DNA of 52,049 nucleotides from CAIMDX01 sp041652155 (GCA_041652155.1 JBAZHV010000007.1:1-52049), one strand, 5' to 3'; shown: positions 24,665 through 32,323, counted from the stretch's first letter. Numbers and translations: made by a program. Notes: generated from the sequence alone by a model not told the origin.

Positions 24665-25940
24665 AAGTTTTGAGCATTATCAAAAGATCAAGAAGGAAGG
24701 TCCGATTTTTCAAATAGTAAAGATCGTATTGAAGCTTTTCAAAACTGTCCGCTTCCGATCTTCCGTATCTGAAACTGACCTGCGCCCAACCGGTAAGTCC
24801 GGGCCTGGTCAAATGCCGGAGGTTGTAGTGAGGGATGGTTTTTTCGAGTTTTGCGATGAATTCCGGCCTTTCCGGTCTCGGGCCTACCAGGCTCATCTCT
24901 CCCTTGAAGACATTTATTATTTGGGGAATTTCGTTGAGATGGTACGCTCTTAGTATTTTTCCGACCTTGGTGGCGCGCGGATCGTTTTTTGGGGACCAGA
25001 CCGGACCGTTCTTTTCCGCGTCATCGGGCATGGTTCGGAACTTCACCAGAAAAAAATCTTTATTGTCTTTGCCGGTTCTTTTTTGAAGGAAGAATACAGA
25101 CCCGCCGTTTTCAAGCTTTAAAGCCAGACCGATCAGCAGGACCAGCGGCGATGCGGCGACCGTTATCAAACAAGCTCCTGCTACGTCCAGCATGCGTTTT
25201 ATTTTTTCGTAAAAATATTTTTTTCTTTCGTTGATGTTTTCTAAAAACCAAGTTTGAGAAGTAAAAGAAAGAGGTATCTTTCCGCAAATGGCTTCATATG
25301 CCTTAGCCAGATCGATGATGTCCACTCTTAAAGAAAGACATTTATAAAGATCGTCGGATAGTTCGGTGCCGGAGCCGACCGCCTCCGCAAGGACCAGAAT
25401 GTCTATTTTTTTTTCCTTTACCTCTTCGTAAAGATTTTTTTTGTTTTTGATATGTCCGGCGATCTTATATCCGAGCCGGGGATTTTTATTTATAAAATCG
25501 ACCAGCTCTTTTACTTGGCTATTTTGGCCGATGATCGCGACCCTTGCGTGAAATTTTTTAAGGAATAAACCCAAGACCAATTGTCTGAAGAAAAAGGAGA
25601 GCAGTCCGAAAATAGATATGTGCAAAAGAAGATTTATTTTCGGGGAGATGCCCAGCAGGGGAAAGAGATAGAGCAGGGCCGCTCCCACAGCCAGGCAGAT
25701 AACCAGAGCTCCCAGGAATTTTCCGCAAGAGTTTTTATCGAAAGAAATGAGTTCGTACAGCCCGAAGATATAGAAGATGGCAAGCCAGGAAATATAGACC
25801 AGGGCGAACGGCAAAAAATGAGCCCAAAAAGAGCTGGCGGCGGGGTCTCCGCCCGAGCGCAAGGCCAGAGCCAAGAACAAAGACAAGTAAAAAAATACCA
25901 AGTCTCCCAAAATAAGAATCGCGGATCGCAAATTGAACAT
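24636..25940 (-). CDS. Polyprenyl-phosphate sugar phosphotransferase paralogue with Asn at the nucleophile position
   Basis: Protein of 434 residues, a paralogue of the enzyme at 14193: four to five N-terminal helices, a Rossmann-like middle, and a C-terminal domain with KRMLDVAGACLI, KFRTM, SLVGPRPERPEF and PGLTGWAQVSF. The catalytic pair is changed: HLNEIPQ, with N336 (AAC at plus 24933-24935) where the family and the paralogue have Asp, the residue that forms the phosphosugar intermediate in PglC. Glu337 is kept. It may be inactive, regulatory or use another chemistry. The gene faces its neighbours and has its own promoter giving a nearly leaderless mRNA. Confidence 0.9.
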   Translation of the reverse strand: MFNLRSAILILGDLVFFYLSLFLALALRSGGDPAASSFWAHFLPFALVYISWLAIFYIFGLYELISFDKNSCGKFLGALVICLAVGAALLYLFPLLGISPKINLLLHISIFGLLSFFFRQLVLGLFLKKFHARVAIIGQNSQVKELVDFINKNPRLGYKIAGHIKNKKNLYEEVKEKKIDILVLAEAVGSGTELSDDLYKCLSLRVDIIDLAKAYEAICGKIPLSFTSQTWFLENINERKKYFYEKIKRMLDVAGACLITVAASPLVLLIGLALKLENGGSVFFLQKRTGKDNKDFFLVKFRTMPDDAEKNGPVWSPKNDPRATKVGKILRAYHLNEIPQIINVFKGEMSLVGPRPERPEFIAKLEKTIPHYNLRHLTRPGLTGWAQVSFRYGRSEADSFEKLQYDLYYLKNRTFLLDLLIMLKTFNLLFRKEE

Positions 25941-25946
25941 TAATGT

Positions 25947-25975
25947 ATCTTATTTTAAAAATGGTTCATTTTCAA
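25947..25975 (-). promoter_or_regulatory. Promoter of the minus-strand sugar transferase
   Basis: Minus-strand TTGAAA (plus 25970-25975), a 17-base spacer and TAAGAT (plus 25947-25952). The -10 ends 7 bases before the A of the start codon at 25940, so the mRNA would be leaderless or nearly so. Confidence 0.65.
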
Positions 25976-25988
25976 GAACGGTTTTTTT

Positions 25989-25997
25989 TGTTATCAT
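25989..25997 (+). promoter_or_regulatory. Extended -10 promoter of the O-antigen ligase gene
   Basis: TGTTATCAT, an extended -10 of the TGn-TATCAT form, lies 7 bases before the ATG at 26004. No good -35 is present, which is acceptable for an extended -10. It implies a leaderless transcript and shares the 63-base spacer with the divergent promoter. Confidence 0.5.
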
Positions 25998-26003
25998 TTT
26001 CCT

Positions 26004-28445
26004 ATGGATACGGAACTAAGCAAAAAAGAAAGCCGCTTTTCTATCTTTTTGGCCCAAGCGCGATCTTATATCCAAAGCGAGGGCTTTTCTCCTTTGAAAA
26101 TATTCATCTGGATAGCGACGATATTATTGCTGTTCGCCCCTTTGGTCGTGGACAGCAAAATTTTGTTCCCTTTTGTCAGCGGCAAAAGCTTTTATTTTAT
26201 TTTTTTTGCGGAGATAATATTTTTCTCCTGGCTGGGATTGATAATTTTCAAGAAACAATACCGCCCGAAAATAAATACGGTCTCCGTTATTTTGGCTGTT
26301 TTTTTGATAGCCGCTTCTTTGAGCACTGTTTTCGGGGTCGATCCTTCCCGCAGTTTTTGGTCCAATTATGAAAGGATGACCGGTCTTTCGATGCTGTTGC
26401 ATCTTTTCGCTTTTTTTCTGGTGATCTCTTCCACTTTTAAAAAAAATGATTGGCTGTGGATATTCGGTTTTTCCAATGTGGCCGCGGTAATAGCAAGCTT
26501 CAGTTCTTTGTTTTCCATTAATGCCGCGACAAGGGGAGGAGGAACTTTAGGAAACGATTCTTTTCTGGGGAGCTATCTGGTCATTAATGTTTTTTTGGCC
26601 GTATATTTGTTTTTTGGATTTAAAGACGGCGGCTGCAGCAAATGGATCGGAAAAGCCGTAAGATCGTTCGCTGTCCTTTCTTTTTCCGTCATGACTTTTT
26701 GCCTTTTGTTCGAGGGCAGTATTTTTTGGCAAGGTTTTATTAAAAGTCATATAGAAGCAACCAGCACCCAGATCAGCTTAGAGCAGATGGAGAAGGAGAT
26801 GGTAGAGAAAGAAAAGGGCTTGGAACCGTTCTCTTCATTGGTTGGATTGTTCGAAGGTACTTTTTTTTGGAAAAGCCAGATCAGATATACTCAAATTGAT
26901 TCGGAGCAAATAACAAAAGAAGAAAAACATCTGGAGCCGCTTTATCTTTTGGCCAAGGATTTTTTCCCAAGCATGGCCAAAGCCGCGAACTCGCCCCTTG
27001 AACCTTCCGGCAGTCCGGAGCCCGCAGTCCAAGCGCCATCTCCGGGCTTGGCTAAAGATTTGCTCAACGGAGGGGCAAGAGCTGCCAAATATTCCATGCT
27101 CGGAGGGTTGCTCCTCCTTATTCCTCTTTTCCTTTTCTTAAAAAAAGAGGGAAAGACCAGGATCGCCGGTGCGATATTTTTGGGAGCCGTTTCTTTGTCT
27201 GCTTTGGTTCTGTTCTATCTGGCGTTGCAGCCCGGAAGCTGGATATATGAGAAATTTGTCCAGATGGCTACGATGTCGAGGATCGAGGTTTGGAAAATAG
27301 CTTGGCAGTCTTTTTTGCAAAGACCGTTTTTGGGATGGGGACCGGATAATTTCGAGATAGCATTTTCTTCGAACTTCAGTCCGAAATTATTTTTACCGGA
27401 ATACGGCGGAGAGATATGGTTCGATAGGGCCCATAATATAATTATGGACAATCTGGTATCTTTTGGAATATTGGGGTCGATCTTATATCTGGGCATATTC
27501 GCAGGAACATTTTGGTCTCTGGTCCGTTTGCGTTTTTCAAAGAAGATAGGCCTTGCCGCCGCAGCCGTGCCGCTGGCCGCTCTGGCCGCTTATTTCGTCC
27601 AGAATTTGACTGTTTTTGATATGGTTTCCAGCCTTGTAATGTTCTTTTTGATCTTGGGTTTCGCGGCCAGTCTCGATGCCAAAGACAAAGAAGAAGCTCG
27701 TCCGGATAAGATGTCTTTTAGTTATTTGCGCTGCGGTTTGATGTCCGGGGCGGTGCTGGCAATCTTTATTTTTTCTTTTTTGACATTTATAGCCGGTCCT
27801 TACAAAACCGGAATTTTGGTGATCAAAGCAGGCGATTCGGATAATTTGGACATGAGGCTGGAGATGTCGCAGGCGGCGCTCGGCGCTTCTTCCGAAGGAA
27901 AATATCAGGTAACAACTTTTTTAGCGGATTCGCTTATCAATTCCAGAAACGCTCCTGTTTCGAAAAAGAGGCTCTTGGAAGAATTGAATTTTTTATCCGG
28001 AGAGCTGAAAAAAAATATAGCCCAGTCTCCGCTGGATTTTCGTTTGTATCTGAAACTCGGTGAGTTTTATAATGCCTGGGGCGGCGCGATAGACAGCTCC
28101 AAGCTGGCAGCCGCTCAAGAAGTTTTAGAGGAAGCGATCAACCTAAGTCCCAATAACCAGCAGGCTTACTGGGGCCTGATCAAAACAAAATTAACGCAAG
28201 CGAGGAATATGACAAAGGCGGGAGACAAATCCGGCGCGAAATCCAAATACGACGAAGCTATGGCGCTGGCTGATGCCGCCATTAAAATAGAGCCGAAAGT
28301 GGAGCAGGCTCATTTGATGGCTATGCAGATAGCCAAAAACGCAGAAGACCGGAACCTATACGAGGAAAAGAAAAAAGAAGCCTTGGAAATAAATCCTGGC
28401 TGGGAAGAGGACATAAAAAACAAATTCGAGGACAATATTGAGTGA
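26004..28445 (+). CDS. O-antigen ligase/polymerase family membrane protein with C-terminal TPRs
   Basis: Protein of 813 residues. About 12 membrane helices with a large outside loop near residues 235-355, a Wzy_C/WaaL-type core (SRIEVWKIAWQSFLQRP, then GWGPDNFE and a DRAHNIIMD block near 475) and a C-terminal region from about 650 with helical TPR-like pairs (SPNNQQAYWGLIKTKL and IEPKVEQAHLMAMQIA). It would polymerise repeat units or attach the chain to lipid, protein or pilin. The outer loop contains what looks like a partial internal duplication (EGSIFW... and EGTFFW...). It ends the polysaccharide locus; its stop overlaps the -35 of the tRNA-Ser promoter. Confidence 0.88.
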   Translation: MDTELSKKESRFSIFLAQARSYIQSEGFSPLKIFIWIATILLLFAPLVVDSKILFPFVSGKSFYFIFFAEIIFFSWLGLIIFKKQYRPKINTVSVILAVFLIAASLSTVFGVDPSRSFWSNYERMTGLSMLLHLFAFFLVISSTFKKNDWLWIFGFSNVAAVIASFSSLFSINAATRGGGTLGNDSFLGSYLVINVFLAVYLFFGFKDGGCSKWIGKAVRSFAVLSFSVMTFCLLFEGSIFWQGFIKSHIEATSTQISLEQMEKEMVEKEKGLEPFSSLVGLFEGTFFWKSQIRYTQIDSEQITKEEKHLEPLYLLAKDFFPSMAKAANSPLEPSGSPEPAVQAPSPGLAKDLLNGGARAAKYSMLGGLLLLIPLFLFLKKEGKTRIAGAIFLGAVSLSALVLFYLALQPGSWIYEKFVQMATMSRIEVWKIAWQSFLQRPFLGWGPDNFEIAFSSNFSPKLFLPEYGGEIWFDRAHNIIMDNLVSFGILGSILYLGIFAGTFWSLVRLRFSKKIGLAAAAVPLAALAAYFVQNLTVFDMVSSLVMFFLILGFAASLDAKDKEEARPDKMSFSYLRCGLMSGAVLAIFIFSFLTFIAGPYKTGILVIKAGDSDNLDMRLEMSQAALGASSEGKYQVTTFLADSLINSRNAPVSKKRLLEELNFLSGELKKNIAQSPLDFRLYLKLGEFYNAWGGAIDSSKLAAAQEVLEEAINLSPNNQQAYWGLIKTKLTQARNMTKAGDKSGAKSKYDEAMALADAAIKIEPKVEQAHLMAMQIAKNAEDRNLYEEKKKEALEINPGWEEDIKNKFEDNIE

Positions 28446-28466
28446 AGACGGGAAATAAGCTATTAT
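28438..28466 (+). promoter_or_regulatory. Promoter of tRNA-Ser(GCU)
   Basis: TTGAGT (28438-28443) overlaps the end of the upstream gene; a 17-base spacer and TATTAT (28461-28466) follow. A perfect 9-pair stem TATCCTGTT (28468-28476) / AACAGGATA (28496-28504) fills the leader up to 3 bases before the tRNA. Confidence 0.65.
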
Positions 28467-28507
28467 GTATCCTGTTTGAAGCGGAGAGCCTTTACAACAG
28501 GATATCT

Positions 28508-28593
28508 GGAGGGGTCGCATAACGGTATTGCAAGAGGTTGCTAACCTCTGACGGTTTCAAAGCCGTCCGTGGGTTCGACTCCCGCCCCCTCCG
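28508..28593 (+). tRNA. tRNA-Ser(GCU)
   Basis: Acceptor GGAGGGG (28508-28514) pairs with CCCCTCC (28586-28592), discriminator G28593, no encoded CCA. The anticodon loop is TTGCTAA with GCT at 28540-28542; a long class II variable arm and a T loop GGGTTCGACTCCC are present. Confidence 0.95.
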
Positions 28594-28594
28594 C

Positions 28595-28690
28595 CTTCGG
28601 TCCGCCGTAGCGGACCTTCGGCGTGACGCAGTCCGCTTTTACCTCGCCGTAGCTCCCGCAGGAGCGAAGGCGGGCTTCGTCCGCCGAAAT
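28595..28690. repeat. GC-rich repeat element after tRNA-Ser, inverted copy of the tRNA-Leu element
   Basis: 28595-28636 is the reverse complement of the repeat at 6173 and 6291 with 40 of 42 positions the same, including GGTCCGCCGTAGCGGACC. It begins 1 base after the tRNA. The second part, CGCCGTAGCTCCCGCAGGAGCGAAGG and on to CCGCCGA, matches the block between the copies near tRNA-Leu. Confidence 0.85.
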
Positions 28691-28720
28691 CGTGCGGCAA
28701 TTATTTTGTTTATATATCCA

Positions 28721-28954
28721 ATGTGGTATGTCTATAGTCTAAAATGCAGAGAAGGTTATTATGTCGGTTGCACGGATAATTTAAAAGAAAGGATTGAAAA
28801 ACATCGAAATGGTTATGTGCCAGCAACTGTTAACCGTTTGCCGATAGAACTAGATTTTTGTTTTGCATTGAAGGATAAGTACAAAGCATTTGAGTTCGAG
28901 CGATATTTAAAATCTGGTTCGGGCAGATCTTTCGCAAAGAAGCATTTCAAATAG
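28721..28954 (+). CDS. GIY-YIG nuclease family protein
   Basis: Protein of 77 residues covering one GIY-YIG domain: MWYVYSLKC (GIY position), GYYVGCTDNLKERIEKH (YIG position with the catalytic Arg) and the C-terminal FEFERYLKSGSGRSFAKKH with the metal-binding Glu. It resembles the small stand-alone UPF0213-type family. I took ATG 28721; a longer frame reads back through tRNA-Ser and is not credible. It sits in the 365-base space between two tRNA-Ser genes, right after the GC-rich repeat, and ends 4 bases before the second tRNA. Its role is unknown: repair, mobile nuclease and repeat processing are all possible. Confidence 0.85.
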   Translation: MWYVYSLKCREGYYVGCTDNLKERIEKHRNGYVPATVNRLPIELDFCFALKDKYKAFEFERYLKSGSGRSFAKKHFK

Positions 28955-28958
28955 CCTT

Positions 28959-29041
28959 GGTGGGGTGTTCCGAATGGTAAGGAGCCTGTCTTGAAAACAG
29001 GTGCCCGGAAGGGCGTGCAGGTTCGAGTCCTGTCCCCACCG
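28959..29041 (+). tRNA. tRNA-Ser(UGA)
   Basis: Acceptor GGTGGGG (28959-28965) pairs with CCCCACC (29034-29040), discriminator G29041, no CCA. The anticodon loop is CTTGAAA with TGA at 28992-28994. A long variable arm (GCCCGGAAGGGC) and T loop AGGTTCGAGTCCT are present. Confidence 0.95.
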
Positions 29042-29046
29042 CTTTT

Positions 29047-29080
29047 AGCCCGCCGTAGCTCCCGCGGGGAGCGAAGGCGG
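29047..29080. repeat. Third, short copy of the GC-rich repeat after tRNA-Ser(UGA)
   Basis: GCCCGCCGTAGCTCCCGC followed by GGGGAGCGAAGGCGG repeats the second half of the element at 28595. It starts 6 bases after the tRNA. The gap 29081-29161 shows nothing else of note. Confidence 0.75.
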
Positions 29081-29161
29081 CCTCATCGTGAAGCGCTGTG
29101 TTTCTCGCCTATTTTATCCAGCGTAATGCTGGTTTTTATTTAGAACGGCCATCATGTTCGG

Positions 29162-29923
29162 TCAAAATTTCAGCTCTCGCGCTACGGTTATGCCCCAGAC
29201 TTGGGATGCGCCCGCTTCTTTTAAAGTTTTGGCGCATTCTTCCATGGTCGCTCCCGTGGTGTAAACATCATCTATCAAATAGATTCTCTTTCCTTCTATT
29301 TCTTCTTTGCGCTTCACCGCGAAGCAGTTTTTTAAATTTTCTTTTCTTTGGGCTTTCCCTAATGTTGCTTGAGCCGGGGTGTTTTTTATTTTTATCAGGT
29401 TTTCGGAACACAATTCCGTTCCCCAAGCCCGGGAGAGTATTTTGGCCAGTTCATTGGACTGATTATACCCGCGCTCCCTTTCTTTTTTCGCGCAAAGCGG
29501 GACGGGCATAAGGATCGCGTCCGCCGGCAATTTCTTTTTTAAATATTCCAGGTGTAGTATTATTAAATAAGAGAGAGGATAGGCCAGATCTTTCAGGTAA
29601 TTATTGTATTTGAAATTATGCAAACAGGCCTTGAGGGCTTTCTGGTCGAAAAGGGCGGAAGAATAAAGCCCGGATAATTTTTGGTCCCGGCAGGATCGGC
29701 ATTTGCCTTTATCTATAACCCTTTGGGGCTTAGAGCAGAGGCAATATTGAAAAGGGTTCCCTTCGATCAGCGAAAAACAGTCTTCGCAGAGGAACGATTT
29801 TTCCCTGCCGCAGACTACGCAAGTTTTGGGAAAGAGAATGTCCGCCAAAAATTGTTTATCTGGGGAAAACTTTTGTTTCTTTTTATTTTGCAATTTGTTA
29901 TTATTAGTATTAAACAAGACCAT
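29162..29923 (-). CDS. ComF family phosphoribosyltransferase-like protein
   Basis: Protein of 253 residues. The N-terminus carries zinc-finger cysteines (CVVCGREKSFLCEDC at about 35-49, CLCSKP, CRSC near 75) and the C-terminal half is a type I phosphoribosyltransferase fold with the PRPP loop LIDDVYTTGATM near 217-228. ComF helps import single-stranded DNA in naturally competent bacteria, and here it is divergent from a type IV pilus locus, which makes a DNA-uptake role plausible. The 29-base space to pilM holds overlapping -10-like words for both strands (ATTATAAC). Confidence 0.9.
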   Translation of the reverse strand: MVLFNTNNNKLQNKKKQKFSPDKQFLADILFPKTCVVCGREKSFLCEDCFSLIEGNPFQYCLCSKPQRVIDKGKCRSCRDQKLSGLYSSALFDQKALKACLHNFKYNNYLKDLAYPLSYLIILHLEYLKKKLPADAILMPVPLCAKKERERGYNQSNELAKILSRAWGTELCSENLIKIKNTPAQATLGKAQRKENLKNCFAVKRKEEIEGKRIYLIDDVYTTGATMEECAKTLKEAGASQVWGITVARELKF

Positions 29924-29940
29924 AAGATAATTTTTTCAAT

Positions 29941-29946
29941 TATAAC
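29941..29946 (+). promoter_or_regulatory. -10 element of pilM
   Basis: TATAAC lies 7 bases before the pilM ATG at 29953, so the transcript would be leaderless. No good -35 is seen at 16-18 bases. The reverse strand of the same bases reads TATAAT (plus 29939-29944) and may serve comF. Confidence 0.4.
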
Positions 29947-29952
29947 ACTTTT

Positions 29953-31035
29953 ATGATTTGGCCGTTTGCAAAAAATGTTCCTCAAAGTTTTTTGGGAATA
30001 GACGTGGGAACGTCCTCTATAAAGATTGTTGAGATATCTCTTAAGGGGAAGAGGAAAGTGTTGGAAAATTATGCGGAGTTCGGGATGGACGCGGTCTATA
30101 AAGAATCTTTCAGGACCTTTAACAAAAACACCCTTTTGCTTTCGTCCAACGATGTTTCCCGCGCCTTGAAAGCGATAATTCAGGAGGCTGATATCAAGAC
30201 CAATAAAGCGATCTTTTCTCTGCCTGATTTTGCCACTTTTTTCACCACTTTTGAGCTGCCCCCGATGACGCAAAAAGAGATAGCGCAGGCAGTCGAGTTC
30301 GAAGCAAGAAAATACGTTCCGCTGCCTCCGTCGGAAGTGGTTCTGGACCCTCAGCTTTTGACCAAGCATTCTCCCGACAAGCAAAGGAATAAAGTTCTTT
30401 TGCTGGCCGTTCCTATCACGGCGGTCAATCAGTATAAAGAAACGGCTAAAAAGGCGGATCTGGACATAGTAGCTTTGGAGGCGGAAGTCTTCGGCCTTCA
30501 GCGTTCTTTGGCGAAAGACGAAAAGATAACTTACGTGATCATCGATATCGGTTCCCAAAGCACGACGGTAAGCATAGTGGACAGGGGAATGCTGAAAACA
30601 AGTTCCAGTTTCGACACGGCCTCTAAAGATCTTACCTTCGCGCTGTCCAAAGCTTTGCAAGTGGATATGGCCGAAGCTGAAAGGATAAAACGCAAAAATG
30701 GGATAAGCTCGACGAGCGATCAGAACTCCGAGAAGATATTAGCGCCGATCCTGGATACTATGACCGTCGAGGCGAAGAAAATAATAAGAAATTTTTGCCA
30801 GCTTGAAAAAAGGGAGCCGGAAGAGGTCGTATTGGCCGGAGGAACGGCTCTCCTGCCAGGGTTGTTGGAATACTTTCAAAAAAGCATCAATTTGGAATTC
30901 AAAAAAACTTCCGTAAAGCTGGCCGATCCGTTTGCGGATATTTTTTATCCCCCCTCTATCGAAAAAAACGTAAAAGAGATAGGGCCGACGTTTGCGGTGG
31001 CGGTAGGAGAGGCCCTTAAAGGTTTTGATCAATAA
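29953..31035 (+). CDS. pilM: Type IV pilus assembly protein PilM
   Basis: Protein of 360 residues of the actin-like ATPase fold, with the phosphate-binding FLGIDVGTSSIKIVEIS (13-29), a YVIIDIGSQSTTVSIVDRG second site near 195-213 and a VVLAGGTALLPGL adenosine motif near 295-307. PilM is cytoplasmic and links the PilN/PilO membrane pair to the PilB/PilT motors. First gene of the pilus run; pilN follows after a 72-base gap. All ATPase motifs are present. Confidence 0.93.
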   Translation: MIWPFAKNVPQSFLGIDVGTSSIKIVEISLKGKRKVLENYAEFGMDAVYKESFRTFNKNTLLLSSNDVSRALKAIIQEADIKTNKAIFSLPDFATFFTTFELPPMTQKEIAQAVEFEARKYVPLPPSEVVLDPQLLTKHSPDKQRNKVLLLAVPITAVNQYKETAKKADLDIVALEAEVFGLQRSLAKDEKITYVIIDIGSQSTTVSIVDRGMLKTSSSFDTASKDLTFALSKALQVDMAEAERIKRKNGISSTSDQNSEKILAPILDTMTVEAKKIIRNFCQLEKREPEEVVLAGGTALLPGLLEYFQKSINLEFKKTSVKLADPFADIFYPPSIEKNVKEIGPTFAVAVGEALKGFDQ

Positions 31036-31107
31036 TTTTTAATTAAGAGAATAAATTTAACAGATCTCCAACCTCGATGGAGGCGGGAGATCGCGTTTGA
31101 AAAATAT

Positions 31108-31671
31108 ATGGCCATTGAAGTTTCTCCTAAAAAACAACAAAAGCCCCTTTGGCAGACCATCATTTTCGTTATTTCTTTGATCCTGCTGATAGTATCCTTG
31201 GCCGCTTTTTTGTTGCTTAAATACTATTTTACTCCCCGGATCGTAGCGGAAATAACCGGTATGAACACGCAGATAGAGGCGGAAGGGAACACGCCGGCCG
31301 GAGACAAGACCATGGCGGAACTGGAAAACGAGGTGAAAGCGTTCGAGCGCAAATCGAACGATTTCAAAACTCTTTATGACGCCAACCCCAGGTTCTCTAA
31401 ATTTTTTCCGGCATTTGAGGAAACGGTCCATCCAAAGGTTTCTTTCAGCTCTTTTTCGATAAGTGCCGATCAGGGGGAGGTAAAGGCGTCTTTGAACGGG
31501 AGAACTGACAGCTATGAAAGCTTGATCCAGCAAATGGAAATATTCCAGGCGCTGCAAAAGAGCGGTAATTTCATAAAAAGTTTTGAGATATCAAGTATTG
31601 GCAAGCTGGAGAAGGAGGAAGTGTCATTTTCCTTGTTCCTTAACGTCCAGCCGTCAGTAATTAAAAAATAA
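31108..31671 (+). CDS. pilN: PilN-like type IV pilus alignment protein
   Basis: Protein of 187 residues: short cytoplasmic N-terminus, one membrane helix at about 18-38, then a coiled stretch (about 60-95) and a small mixed domain. This matches the PilN layout, although the classic PilM-binding INLLP motif is not visible in the N-terminus (it reads MAIEVSPKKQQ). The call leans on position between pilM and a PilO-like gene. It would join PilO in the membrane. The next gene starts 4 bases after its stop. Confidence 0.75.
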   Translation: MAIEVSPKKQQKPLWQTIIFVISLILLIVSLAAFLLLKYYFTPRIVAEITGMNTQIEAEGNTPAGDKTMAELENEVKAFERKSNDFKTLYDANPRFSKFFPAFEETVHPKVSFSSFSISADQGEVKASLNGRTDSYESLIQQMEIFQALQKSGNFIKSFEISSIGKLEKEEVSFSLFLNVQPSVIKK

Positions 31672-31675
31672 AAAT

Positions 31676-32323
31676 ATGGGCAGCCTTGAAAAACCAACCA
31701 TCTTACTGTCAATAATATTTTTTGCGGGATTCATGGCGGTATCTTTTTATCTGCTCGTCCCGGCTTTTAATAATGACTACCAAGTCCAGAGAGCGGCCAA
31801 AGAAGCCAAGATAAAACAGTTGGAAAATCTGAAAGAATACCATCAAAAAGTCGCCGTTGCTTACGATGAGCTTAAAAAAATAAATTGGGAGGCGATAGAG
31901 GACAAGATGGACATCAATTTTACCGCATCCGGAGATCCTACGTTTCTTCCGAAAATGTACTCTTATTTCGGAAAAGCTTTCGGCTCTACCGCAATGGCAG
32001 TCGAGGGAGTATCGGGGTCGGAATCCCGCCAAACGAGCCCCGCTTCCGCAGCATCGGCTGGCAAAGAAGGAGTTGCAACCGATGAAGCGATGGGCGCCGG
32101 CGGAGAGTTCAGCGGTCCGGTGAAAGAAAACGATTTCAGCCTGTCTTTGTCCGGAGATTATTCATCTTTCAAAGTTTTTCTGGCCAAGCTGGAAAACCAA
32201 GTATTGCTGGCGAAAGTGAAAAGCATAGGCTTCTCTGCTCCGTCCGTTTCGATCGATAAGAAAGGGAATACCGTTTCCGGGACGATGTCTTTCAGCGTAG
32301 TGCTTTCTGTTCCTTCTTATTAG
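31676..32323 (+). CDS. pilO: PilO-like type IV pilus alignment protein
   Basis: Protein of 215 residues with a membrane helix at about 8-30, a coiled stretch at 35-60 and a C-terminal mixed domain (FSGPVKENDFSLSLSGDYSSFKVFLAKLEN, spread over about 145-175) that resembles the PilO ferredoxin-like fold. A low-complexity Ser/Ala/Gly insertion (about 118-140) separates the coil and the domain. It would pair with PilN outside the membrane. Sequence recognition is weak by eye; gene order and layout carry the call. Confidence 0.75.
   Translation: MGSLEKPTILLSIIFFAGFMAVSFYLLVPAFNNDYQVQRAAKEAKIKQLENLKEYHQKVAVAYDELKKINWEAIEDKMDINFTASGDPTFLPKMYSYFGKAFGSTAMAVEGVSGSESRQTSPASAASAGKEGVATDEAMGAGGEFSGPVKENDFSLSLSGDYSSFKVFLAKLENQVLLAKVKSIGFSAPSVSIDKKGNTVSGTMSFSVVLSVPSY

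Noticed and set aside
28538..28720. Upstream extension of the GIY-YIG gene
   Set aside because: It would run through tRNA-Ser and the GC-rich repeat; the domain begins at ATG 28721.
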